Below are positions 1 through 7,149 of a stretch of DNA of 9,824 bases, in pieces. The DNA comes from CAZDAM01 sp964503595 (lineage in GTDB: Bacteria > Muiribacteriota > UBA6191). The stretch's first letter is position 1; each line of letters opens with the position of its first letter. The notes under the pieces are model-generated. The model was given only the letters and a program-made list of their open reading frames with translations, was not told where the DNA came from and ran no database searches. The DNA lies in the NCBI GenBank assembly GCA_964503595.1, contig CAZDAM010000112.1:1-9824 (forward strand), read 5' to 3'. The translations under genes were made by a program, and so were the position numbers.

Positions 1-150
1 AAATCACTGGTATGTCGAGTAGGGAGAGCAGCAGCTTCAAAAGTAGGCGATTGCTGTCTGATCGCATGGGCGAAAATTAGCAGATTCATCATGGAAACTC
101 AAGCCATGGGACAGTAATACAGGTTTTCTTTCCCTTCCTTGGGGGGTAAA
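1..150. other. Leader/intergenic region upstream of ftsL, no recognisable gene
   Basis: No gene is recognisable here. Frame 1 is open from the window edge to a TAA at 115-117. Its translation is not recognisable as MraZ or another family, and it uses codons (GTA, AGA, CGA, TGT) that are uncommon in the genes downstream, so I do not call it. A short inverted repeat lies at 90-94 and 104-108 (CATGG / CCATG, 9-nt loop), without a following T-run, so it is not an intrinsic terminator. CATGG occurs three times (65-69, 90-94, 105-109). Possible sigma70 elements such as TTGCTG at 51-56 with AAATTA at 74-79 are too weak to call. The operon promoter could lie here or further upstream. Confidence 0.5.
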
Positions 151-504
151 ATGGCAGTACCTATGTCCAGAAGCTTTCAGATTCGCAAGCCCAGCCAGCG
201 TGAACTGGTGCGCAAGCGGTTTTTATTCAATCAGCGCCGTATCACTGTCGCCTTTGTGATGGGGCTTGGTTTTATGTTTTCTCTCGGTTTTCTCTATCTT
301 TACCAGTCCAATCAGCTTGTGACACTGGTGAATCAGAGAGAAAAGCTCCTTCGAGACAAGGCAGAGCTTGAGAAGATCCGGGACAGTCTGATGCAGGAGG
401 AAGTGAGGCTTTCCAGTCTGCAAAGAATAGAGTTTCTGGCCCGGGAACAGCTAGGCATGATTGTTCCGGGGAGGGAGCATCGCCTGGAACTGGAGAAACC
501 TTGA
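151..504 (+). CDS. ftsL: Cell division protein FtsL-like, bitopic membrane protein
   Basis: This 117-residue protein has the FtsL/DivIC architecture: a basic cytoplasmic N-terminus (about 1-30), one membrane segment (about 31-51), a coiled-coil region rich in Lys, Glu and Leu (about 55-90), and a C-terminal motif RIEFLAREQLGMIVPG (92-107) of the kind that ends the periplasmic coiled coil. In known systems FtsL joins FtsB and FtsQ at the septum and helps activate the FtsWI synthase. The ATG at 151 is chosen because a G-run (141-146) lies 4 nt upstream; an in-frame TTG at 139 has no such sequence, and ATG 163 is also possible. It sits before rsmH, whereas ftsL usually follows rsmH. Its stop overlaps the rsmH start by 4 nt. 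Assignment rests on architecture and context, because FtsL sequences are poorly conserved; a DivIC/FtsB-like name is the main alternative. Confidence 0.82.
   Translation: MAVPMSRSFQIRKPSQRELVRKRFLFNQRRITVAFVMGLGFMFSLGFLYLYQSNQLVTLVNQREKLLRDKAELEKIRDSLMQEEVRLSSLQRIEFLAREQLGMIVPGREHRLELEKP
492..495 (+). promoter_or_regulatory. Ribosome binding site deciding the TTG start of rsmH
   Basis: GGAG lies 5 nt before the TTG at 501. The competing in-frame GTG at 522 would give a more typical RsmH N-terminus (MKHYPVL...) but has no comparable purine-rich site, so the TTG is preferred. Confidence 0.6.
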
Positions 505-1451
505 AATACTTGGTTCACGGGGTGAAGCATTACCCCGTCCTTTATCGGGAAGTCTTAAAAAATCTTCCTTCCCGCCTTGATGCCATGGCGGATGGGACTC
601 TGGGACATGGTGGTCATGCCCGCCTGATTCTGGCAGAGTATCCTTCCCTTTCTATCTATTACGGGCTGGATCAGGATATTTCGGTCTATGAATGGTTTCA
701 GAAGAATCCTCTTGAAGATCGGCTGAAGCTGGTTCATGCCAATTTTGGCGAAGAAGGAGAACTGCCTTCAGAACTTATGGATCTGGATGCGGTTCTTCTG
801 GATCTGGGGACATCCCAGCAGCAGCTCAGGCGAGGTGAAAGGGGCTTTTCTTTTCTTTTGAACGGGCCCTTGGATATGCGAATGGACACCACTCAAGGGG
901 AAACCCTTCTGGACTGGCTTCTTAGAGCACAGGAAAGAGAGATTTTCCTGGTCCTGAAGAAATACGGGGAAGAGCCGTTTGCCTATCAGATGGCCAGAGC
1001 TGTTATAAGAGAGCGTGGGAAGCTGGAAACAACCCTGGATCTGGCCAGAGTCCTGGAAAACGCGGTTCCAATGAAGGTTCGGCGGAACATGAAGATTCAC
1101 GCTGCGACCAGGGCATTCCAGGCTTTTCGGATTTTTATCAACCGGGAACTCGAAGTGCTGGAACAGGCACTTGAAATCTGGCTGAAGCGCCTTCGTCCCG
1201 GCGGACATTTTCTGATCATCAGCTTCCACAGTCTTGAGGATCGTCTGGTCAAACAGACCTTCAAAGAATGGGCAGAAGAGGAGCGCGAAGAAGGACTTTT
1301 TGGCCCCGGTGCCATTCTCAAGCCTTCTTTAGGCAGGTTTTTGAGTCGCAAGGCCATCATGCCATCCGAAGAAGAACTTCTGGAGAATCCCCCCAGTCGC
1401 TCTGCCCGTTTGAGAGTCTTTCAGAAAAGGGAGACAGATGGATCCGATTGA
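501..1451 (+). CDS. rsmH: 16S rRNA (cytosine(1402)-N(4))-methyltransferase RsmH
   Basis: RsmH (MraW) uses S-adenosylmethionine to methylate N4 of C1402 in the 16S rRNA decoding centre. The 316 residues match the usual family length. Visible landmarks in order: HYPVLYREVL (10-19); the SAM-binding glycine loop DGTLGHGGH (31-39); GLDQD (55-59); LLDLGTS (99-105) leading to RGFSF and GPLDMRMD (122-129); IHAATRAFQAFRIFIN (199-214), the family's IHPATR-FQALRI-VN motif; LRPGGHFLIISFHSLEDRLVK (231-251); and the C-terminal PSEEE-ENP-SRSARLRV (288-306). One deviation: the usual GVSSPQLD reads GTSQQQLR (103-110). The gene starts at TTG 501 in a TTGA overlap with the ftsL stop, and its 3' end overlaps ftsI by 14 nt. 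The family assignment is secure; only the start (501 or 522) is uncertain. Confidence 0.96.
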   Translation: MKYLVHGVKHYPVLYREVLKNLPSRLDAMADGTLGHGGHARLILAEYPSLSIYYGLDQDISVYEWFQKNPLEDRLKLVHANFGEEGELPSELMDLDAVLLDLGTSQQQLRRGERGFSFLLNGPLDMRMDTTQGETLLDWLLRAQEREIFLVLKKYGEEPFAYQMARAVIRERGKLETTLDLARVLENAVPMKVRRNMKIHAATRAFQAFRIFINRELEVLEQALEIWLKRLRPGGHFLIISFHSLEDRLVKQTFKEWAEEEREEGLFGPGAILKPSLGRFLSRKAIMPSEEELLENPPSRSARLRVFQKRETDGSD

Positions 1452-3435
1452 AAAGCGTATTCGTCTTGTTCTGGCCGGGGTGGTCCTTATTCTCTTTGTC
1501 GTTCTGGGCAAACTCATCAAGCTCCAGATTTTTGAGCATGAGTTCTGGAAGGGAAAGGCGCGCAAGCAGCATGTAGTTCAGCAGCCGATTCACCGGAAGC
1601 GTGGAACCATTTATGACCGCAATGGCAATGAGCTGGCTTATACCGCTGCCATGAAGAAAATGGTCTGTGATCCTTCCCGGATGAAGGATGTGGAAGGTAC
1701 GTTGCTGCTTTTATCCAAATTCACCCGGATTCAGGTTGAGCCTCTTAAGGAAAAGCTTGAAGAAGCCCGGGAGAAAAAGCGCCGTTTTTTTCTGATCAAA
1801 TCAGATGTGACGCTCGATGAATATGAAAAGATCCGGGAGAAAATGCGTGAGGAAAGGCAGCTTCTTGATCCCAAGGAATACGGGCTACTGAAAGGTGTTG
1901 TCTTCTTTCGTGATTCTCACCGCAGGATTTATCCCTACAACATGAATGCTTCCAACCTGCTTGGCTTTATCGGTGAGGATGGCAAAGGGCTTGAGGGGGT
2001 GGAGCTCAAATATGACGATCTTCTGCGCTCAAGAGATGGTCTGAAAGTCTACGAAAGAGGCCTGAACGGAATTGTGATTCCCGGAAGCGAAAAGATTCTT
2101 AAGGAGCCTCAGGGCGGCAACAGCATCTACCTGAGCATTGATATTGTCATGCAGTATCTGGCCGAGAAGAAGCTTCGGGAAGTTTTTGAAGAAACGAGGC
2201 CCAAAAGTGCCATGATTGTGATTCAGGATCCTTTCAATGGGGAAGTTCTGGCAATGGCATCGCAGCCAAGTTTCAATCCGAATTATTTCGGCTTCTATTC
2301 CTCGGAGGATTTCAAGAACCGGGTGATTACGGACCAGTTCGAACCGGGTTCTACCATGAAGGTCATGGTTGTGGCTGCGGCTCTAGAAGAAAACGCCATC
2401 AATGTGGAAGAGCCTTTTGAATGCCAGGGCTATATCGAGCTTTATGGCGTGTTTCGTATCCACTGTGATCAGAGAAGGGTGCATGGACTGCTGGATCCAC
2501 AGCATATTCTTAGAAAGTCCTGTAATGTGGGAGCGATCCATGTAGCTCAGCGTCTGGGGAAGCAGCGCCTGTTTTCCTATTTTCAAAAATTCGGTTTTGG
2601 GGAAAAAACGGAGGTGGGTCTTCCCGGTGAGGTGCGGGGCTTGAGTCGTCCGCCATCCCGCTGGTCGGGAATTTCGATTGCAGCTCTTCCGATTGGTCAG
2701 GAAATCGCGGTGAATGCGCTTCAGATGTCTTCAGCCTTTGGTTCCATCGTCAATGGAGGACTTCTTTACCGGCCCAAAATTCTGTCCCGCACCAGAACCA
2801 CGGATGGCATTATGCATGATATTACCGAAGTACCGGTCCGTCGGGTGATTTCAAAAAAAACGGCAGATACTGTCATGGATATGCTTCAGACAGTGACAAC
2901 CCCGGGGGGGTCGGGTTTTCGGGCCGCTGTTCCTGGTTACTCTGTGGCAGGCAAGACTGGTACAGCCCAGTCTCTGGCAGAAATGAACAGGGATAATGTC
3001 GATCCCCTGGATGAGGATTCCACCCCAAAAGTGATTGCTTCCTTCATTGGTGCCATCCCTGCTGAAAAGCCCCGTCTGAGTATTTATGTCGTGGTCAATG
3101 AACCCCGTGGTGAGAAATACTACGGGGGTCAGGTAGCTGCCCCGGTTTTCCGGGAGTTGGCTCGCGAGGTCATGGCCTACCTCAGGGTTCCCCCGACAGT
3201 TGCGATTGGTGAGGATGTTGAAGTGGTTGAGCAGGTCCGTCAGGCTACCGTTGTTCCCTACCCGGAGCTGATCCAGAGAGAATCCGAAGAAGAAGGCATC
3301 CCAGCCTGGCTCAATACCGATGTCGGTTCTTATGATCTGACTCCGGGTATTGAATCGGATCTGGAATCCGGGACCGGGCTTGGTCCGGAAGACGAACTGA
3401 CGGAAGAGGCCGGGGACTGGGAGCGTGCTTTTTGA
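1438..3435 (+). CDS. ftsI: Septal penicillin-binding protein FtsI/PBP2-type DD-transpeptidase
   Basis: A class B PBP that cross-links septal peptidoglycan in the periplasm, normally paired with FtsW. From the N-terminus: a short cytoplasmic tail, a membrane anchor (about 9-25), the dimerisation/pedestal domain beginning with RGTIYDRNGNELA (55-67), then the transpeptidase domain. The three catalytic motifs are present: S305-T-M-K308 (catalytic Ser in EPGSTMKV), S361-C-N363 and K506-T-G-T509. IQDPFNGEVLAMASQPSFNPN (262-282) is typical of the family. The domain ends near residue 585 and is followed by an acidic tail of about 80 residues (21 Asp/Glu, 3 Arg, no Lys) without a clear PASTA domain. 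At 665 residues it is longer than E. coli FtsI (588). An AGGGAG site lies 4 nt before the ATG. The 5' end overlaps rsmH by 14 nt and the stop overlaps murE by 4 nt. Context favours FtsI over an elongation PBP2 or a sporulation SpoVD. Confidence 0.95.
   Translation: MDPIEKRIRLVLAGVVLILFVVLGKLIKLQIFEHEFWKGKARKQHVVQQPIHRKRGTIYDRNGNELAYTAAMKKMVCDPSRMKDVEGTLLLLSKFTRIQVEPLKEKLEEAREKKRRFFLIKSDVTLDEYEKIREKMREERQLLDPKEYGLLKGVVFFRDSHRRIYPYNMNASNLLGFIGEDGKGLEGVELKYDDLLRSRDGLKVYERGLNGIVIPGSEKILKEPQGGNSIYLSIDIVMQYLAEKKLREVFEETRPKSAMIVIQDPFNGEVLAMASQPSFNPNYFGFYSSEDFKNRVITDQFEPGSTMKVMVVAAALEENAINVEEPFECQGYIELYGVFRIHCDQRRVHGLLDPQHILRKSCNVGAIHVAQRLGKQRLFSYFQKFGFGEKTEVGLPGEVRGLSRPPSRWSGISIAALPIGQEIAVNALQMSSAFGSIVNGGLLYRPKILSRTRTTDGIMHDITEVPVRRVISKKTADTVMDMLQTVTTPGGSGFRAAVPGYSVAGKTGTAQSLAEMNRDNVDPLDEDSTPKVIASFIGAIPAEKPRLSIYVVVNEPRGEKYYGGQVAAPVFRELAREVMAYLRVPPTVAIGEDVEVVEQVRQATVVPYPELIQRESEEEGIPAWLNTDVGSYDLTPGIESDLESGTGLGPEDELTEEAGDWERAF
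3419..3423 (+). promoter_or_regulatory. Ribosome binding site deciding the TTG start of murE
   Basis: GGGAG lies 8 nt before TTG 3432, inside the 3' end of ftsI. The murE frame is open upstream only back to a TGA at 3351-3353 and has no ATG, GTG or TTG in between, so TTG 3432 is the first possible usual start. Confidence 0.6.
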
Positions 3436-4829
3436 GGACTCCTCCCAAAGGAACGCTTCTGGTTTCCAATTCTGCCCAGGTAACTCCAGGAGCTTGGTTC
3501 TATCTGACGGCCGGTTCCCGGAATGCCGGGGTTTATCTCCAGGATGCCCTGAAAAAAGAACCTGATGTTCTGGTACTTCCGCATGGTTTTTCCCGACCTG
3601 AGTCCTATTCGGGAGAAGTTCATTTTGTTGAGGATGTAGCCTTCTGGTTCTGTCGCCATGTGGAAGAGCTTTTCAGGGAGCAGGTGTCCACGATCCGCTT
3701 TGCGGGAATTACGGGAACGAAGGGAAAAACCACGATTGCTTGGATTCTGGCTCAGGCTTTGGGGCAAAGAGGCTCCTATTTCGGAACTCTGGGCATTGCT
3801 CATGGGTGTGGGGAGTTAAGGAAATCTTCCAATACAACCGTGGATCTTCAGACCTTTCTGAATGAACTCTCAAAGGTGGCAACTCTGGATCCTGTTGTTG
3901 TGATGGAAGTCTCTTCCCAGGGGCTTGATGCTCACAGGGTTCCGGTTTCCTGGTTTGAAATCCGTGCTTTTACGGATCTGTCCGAGGAGCATCTGGATCA
4001 TCATGGGGATATGGAAACCTATTTTGCTTCCAAGGCCCGGTTTTTTCTGGAAGGGGATTTTGAGGGAGTGCAGCTCTCACGCAGTGAGTGGGGACGCCGA
4101 CTTGCCCTGATGCACGGGGCTCCGGTTCTCTGGTATGGGCTGGATTCAGGCGCGGATCTGAAGGGAAAGGTTCTTCGGGAGGATTTGAAAGGCCTTGAGC
4201 TGGAGATTGAGTACCAGGGTGAGAAGAAAGTCCTTGATTCGGACCTTTGCGGATTTTTCAATGCCGAAAACCTTCTGGCTGTCATCGCAATTCTTCTCAA
4301 GCTCGGATATGAATTTTCAGATGCCTGCAAGGCTGTGGAAAAGGTCAGCGGGATTCCGGGGCGTTTGCAGAAGGTTACGGTTCCGGGTTTTCTTCCGACC
4401 TGCTTTGTGGACTATGCCCATTCGGCCCAGTCTCTTGAGTTTGTACTGGAAGAGTTAAAGCGGCTTTGTCCCGGAAGGCTTCATCTGGTTTTTGGATGTG
4501 GGGGAGATCGGGATCGTCTGAAACGACCCAGAATGGCCAAGGCTGCGGAAGAATATGCAGATGTGATCTGGCTGACTCAGGACAATCCCCGCGGTGAAGA
4601 CCCTGCCCGGATTCTTGAAGATATCCAGAAAGGATTCAGTTCTCAGGCCAGAGTCAGAATCGAAGCGGATCGTAAGGCCGCGATCTTCAGGGCCGTGGCT
4701 GGCCTTGGTCCGGAAGATGTTTTGCTGGTGGCAGGAAAAGGGCATGAGGATTACCAGATCCTCGGAGACCGGATTTTGAGCTTTTCGGATGTGGCGATTT
4801 TGGAGGAAGCGTGCCAAAGCATGCTCTAG
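3432..4829 (+). CDS. murE: UDP-MurNAc-L-Ala-D-Glu:meso-diaminopimelate ligase MurE
   Basis: A cytoplasmic ATP-dependent Mur ligase that adds the third stem-peptide residue. The central domain has the P-loop GITGTKGKTT (92-101), substrate-binding NTT (134-136), EVSSQGL (159-165) and the FTDLSEEHLDHHGDMETYFASK stretch (180-201), whose Lys201 should be the carbamylated, metal-binding lysine. FNAEN (276-280) retains both conserved Asn of the nucleotide site. The C-terminal domain carries D384-N-P-R387, the signature of meso-diaminopimelate rather than lysine selectivity, and AGKGHEDYQ (434-442). The N-terminal UDP-binding domain is short and degenerate: the usual DSR-V-PGDLF reads NSAQVTPGAWF (13-23) and the following DGH-type segment is missing. 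The total of 465 residues is slightly short. Start TTG 3432 lies in a TTGA overlap with ftsI. The family and DAP type are firm; the activity of the modified N-domain is unknown. Confidence 0.94.
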   Translation: MRTPPKGTLLVSNSAQVTPGAWFYLTAGSRNAGVYLQDALKKEPDVLVLPHGFSRPESYSGEVHFVEDVAFWFCRHVEELFREQVSTIRFAGITGTKGKTTIAWILAQALGQRGSYFGTLGIAHGCGELRKSSNTTVDLQTFLNELSKVATLDPVVVMEVSSQGLDAHRVPVSWFEIRAFTDLSEEHLDHHGDMETYFASKARFFLEGDFEGVQLSRSEWGRRLALMHGAPVLWYGLDSGADLKGKVLREDLKGLELEIEYQGEKKVLDSDLCGFFNAENLLAVIAILLKLGYEFSDACKAVEKVSGIPGRLQKVTVPGFLPTCFVDYAHSAQSLEFVLEELKRLCPGRLHLVFGCGGDRDRLKRPRMAKAAEEYADVIWLTQDNPRGEDPARILEDIQKGFSSQARVRIEADRKAAIFRAVAGLGPEDVLLVAGKGHEDYQILGDRILSFSDVAILEEACQSML

Positions 4830-6109
4830 AACTGTTGAAGCAGGCCGGAGCCGGTCTGATTCAGCGGGGTGTGGCCTCTACCTTCGAGAGGGTTCAGTTT
4901 GATTCCCGTCAGATTGGATCCGGGGATGCTTTTCTGGCCCGCAAAGGCGAAAATCAGGACGGGCATGATTTTGTTTTGTCAGCCTATGAAAAGGGAGTTC
5001 GGGTCTTTCTGACCCAAAAGAACCCCGGCCTGCCGGACGATGCCACTGTTTTTGTGGCAGAGGATCCTCTTCTGGTTCTTCAGGAAGCTGCCCGACTTTA
5101 TCGGAAGACACTTCGGGGGAAGGTCATCGGGATCACGGGTTCGGTGGGAAAGACCAGTGCCAAGGATATGCTGGCGGCTCTTTTGGGAGAAAAGACCTTC
5201 GCATCTTCAGGGAATTTCAATAACCTGACAGGCTTGCCCTACAGCCTTTTACAGGCTCCTGAGGATTCCGGCTGGATTGTACTGGAAATGGGAATTTCCA
5301 CTCCTGCTGAAATGCCCCGGCTGGCTGCGATGGCCTGTCCGGATATCGCCCTGATCACGGGAATTCACACTTCTCATGCCCTGAATTTTTCCTCAAGGGA
5401 AGAGCATATTCAGGCCAAGGTTGCGATTGCTTCACAGATGAATCAGGAGGGAAGGCTTTTTGCTCCTGAAGAAGAGCTGAAGCTCTGGAGGAGTTTCCTG
5501 AATCCTCATGTTCAGGTGGTTGCCCTGAAACCGGAAGAAGAAATCCTGAAGGATTTTCCTGAGCTTTCGGCGAAAAGAGAAATTCTGGGAAGAGGGCCCT
5601 TTCAGACCCTGACCCGTGTTTTTCAGATGGCGCTTGAGCTTGGAATCCTGCCGGAAACAGCTTTTGGGAGAATTCAGGGTCTCAGGCTTTCACCCCTGCG
5701 AATGGAGCTTCGGGAAGAGTCTGGTGTGAAAATCCTTTTGGACTGTTACAATGCCGCCCCTGAATCCATGCGGGGATTTCTGGCTTCTCTGCCTTTTTTT
5801 CTAAAGGAGGCGATCAGGCCGGTTGTGGTTCTGGCAGATATGCTTGAACTCGGGCTCTATGAAAAATCTGCCCATGAAGAGATTCTCAGGAAAGCGGCAG
5901 ATTTGAAGGTTCCGGTTTTTTTGCTGGGGCCTGCTTTCGGGGTTGCGTTCTCTGGTCTGAGTCTTCCGGAATGCCGTCATTTTGAGGATCGGGCTGAGCT
6001 CAGAAGGGCTCTTTTGCGGGAAGGCGCGGATTTTCTGGCTTTGAAGGGCTCACGGGGCTTTGCCCTCGAGAAGCTTTTGCCTTTGAAGGATGATGAATGT
6101 TTGGCGTAG
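4811..6109 (+). CDS. murF: UDP-MurNAc-tripeptide:D-Ala-D-Ala ligase MurF
   Basis: MurF adds D-Ala-D-Ala to the tripeptide precursor in the cytoplasm, finishing UDP-MurNAc-pentapeptide. Visible motifs: VQFDSRQIGSGDAF (28-41), DGHDF (50-54), the P-loop ITGSVGKTS (108-116), NFNNLTGLPYSLL (135-147), LEMGISTPAEM (158-168), DCYNAAPESM (311-320), LADMLELG (341-348), and LKGSRGFALEKLL (411-423). At 432 residues it is shorter than most MurFs (about 450-460), and the gap lies between residues 215 and 260. There the family's GRHNxxNALAA motif reads GRGPFQTLTRV (260-270), so the His and both Asn are absent. GTG 4811 is preferred because GGAGG (4802-4806) lies 4 nt upstream. The gene overlaps murE by 19 nt and mraY by 13 nt. 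All other hallmarks argue for a working MurF, so the altered motif is unusual rather than evidence of a pseudogene. Confidence 0.93.
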   Translation: MPKHALELLKQAGAGLIQRGVASTFERVQFDSRQIGSGDAFLARKGENQDGHDFVLSAYEKGVRVFLTQKNPGLPDDATVFVAEDPLLVLQEAARLYRKTLRGKVIGITGSVGKTSAKDMLAALLGEKTFASSGNFNNLTGLPYSLLQAPEDSGWIVLEMGISTPAEMPRLAAMACPDIALITGIHTSHALNFSSREEHIQAKVAIASQMNQEGRLFAPEEELKLWRSFLNPHVQVVALKPEEEILKDFPELSAKREILGRGPFQTLTRVFQMALELGILPETAFGRIQGLRLSPLRMELREESGVKILLDCYNAAPESMRGFLASLPFFLKEAIRPVVVLADMLELGLYEKSAHEEILRKAADLKVPVFLLGPAFGVAFSGLSLPECRHFEDRAELRRALLREGADFLALKGSRGFALEKLLPLKDDECLA

Positions 6110-7149
6110 CCATAAGCTCGATTACTTTGCGGACCATCTATGCCCTGGTTACGGCATTTCTGATTGTGATTGCCGTGGGCCCGTGGGTTATTTCCCGCCT
6201 GAAGGAAAAGAAGATTGGCCAGCATGTGCGGGAAGAAGGGGTTCAGGCCCATCTGAAGAAGTCCGGTGTCCCGACCATGGGCGGGATCATGATCATTGTG
6301 GCGGTTCTGGTTTCCACAGTGGTCTGGGGCAAGGCTTCCTGGGTTCTGATTTATGGTCTGAGTACTTTTCTGTTTATGGGGCTGATTGGCTGTGCGGATG
6401 ATTTTCTGAAGCTCAAGCGGGGCAAATCCAACGGGCTCTCCGCCCGGCAGAAGCTGTTGGCCCAGTTTCTCTGGGGAATTGGCTCCACAGCCTGGCTTTA
6501 TTCCGAGAACCTGGTGGCTTCCACCCTTTTTGTTCCCGGTCCGGGGATTCAGGTGGAGCTTGGTGCCTGGTGGATTGTGCTGGCGTCCGTGGCTATTGTC
6601 GGCTACTGCAATGCGGTCAATCTGACAGATGGGCTGGACGGTCTTGCTGCCGGAATCATGTTCATTGTCATTGCCTGTATGGGACTTCTGGCCTATCTGA
6701 GTGGTAACTCCATCTATTCCAAACATCTGGGCATTCCTCATATCCAGCAGGCTGGTGAGCTGACCGTTCTTTGCTTTGCTACTGCCGGAGCCTGTCTCGG
6801 CTTTCTCTGGTATAACTGCCGGCCGGCCTCAGTCTTCATGGGAGATACCGGCTCCCTGGCTCTTGGGGGGCTGCTGGGAGCTGTCGGAGTGATGGTCAAG
6901 GCGGAGATTTTCATGCTGGTGGTTGGTGGGATTTTCGTCCTGGAGGCTCTTTCTGTAATGCTTCAGGTGGGCTCCTTCAAAACCACGGGGAAACGCATTT
7001 TTCGTATGGCTCCGATTCATCACCACTTTGAACTGATGGGCTGGGATGAAATCAAGGTTGTGGTCCGTTTCTGGATTGTGACTCTGGTGCTGTCTTTGAT
7101 TGGCCTGAGTCTGCTGGGTCTGAATGGCCGGATTTTCATCGGGACATGA
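6097..7149 (+). CDS. mraY: Phospho-N-acetylmuramoyl-pentapeptide transferase MraY
   Basis: An integral inner-membrane enzyme that transfers phospho-MurNAc-pentapeptide from UDP to undecaprenyl phosphate, giving lipid I. The 350 residues are near the family norm (about 320-360) and contain about ten hydrophobic segments. Signature loops: AHLKKSGVPTMGG (51-63; usually TPTMGG), the acidic pair D101-D102 in CADDFLK, NAVNLTDGLDGLAAG (172-186), FMGDTGSLALGG (247-258) and APIHHHFELMGW (305-316). The catalytic Asp and His residues known from the family are therefore all present. AAGGA (6086-6090) lies 6 nt before the ATG, inside the end of murF. This is the last gene of the plus-strand run: murD and ftsW, which often follow, are absent. 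The last 14 bp overlap the 3' end of the convergent mnmH gene, so no terminator fits between the two. Confidence 0.97.
   Translation: MFGVAISSITLRTIYALVTAFLIVIAVGPWVISRLKEKKIGQHVREEGVQAHLKKSGVPTMGGIMIIVAVLVSTVVWGKASWVLIYGLSTFLFMGLIGCADDFLKLKRGKSNGLSARQKLLAQFLWGIGSTAWLYSENLVASTLFVPGPGIQVELGAWWIVLASVAIVGYCNAVNLTDGLDGLAAGIMFIVIACMGLLAYLSGNSIYSKHLGIPHIQQAGELTVLCFATAGACLGFLWYNCRPASVFMGDTGSLALGGLLGAVGVMVKAEIFMLVVGGIFVLEALSVMLQVGSFKTTGKRIFRMAPIHHHFELMGWDEIKVVVRFWIVTLVLSLIGLSLLGLNGRIFIGT

Noticed and set aside
90..108. Hairpin upstream of ftsL as an intrinsic terminator
   Set aside because: The stem is only 5 bp, and the downstream tract is mixed pyrimidine and G rather than a T-run directly after the stem.
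1..117. Open frame from the window edge to a TAA, as a possible 3' end of mraZ
   Set aside because: Only a loose hydrophobic pattern resembles the MraZ C-terminus, no motif is recognisable, and codon use differs from the neighbours. It is too short to decide.
768..1229. Antisense open frame of 153 codons inside rsmH
   Set aside because: It is a shadow of a conserved methyltransferase gene without motif support.
5977..6741. Antisense open frame of 254 codons across the murF-mraY junction
   Set aside because: It shadows two firmly identified genes, its composition is rich in His, Asn, Gln and Gly as expected for a reverse-strand shadow, and it has no recognisable motif.
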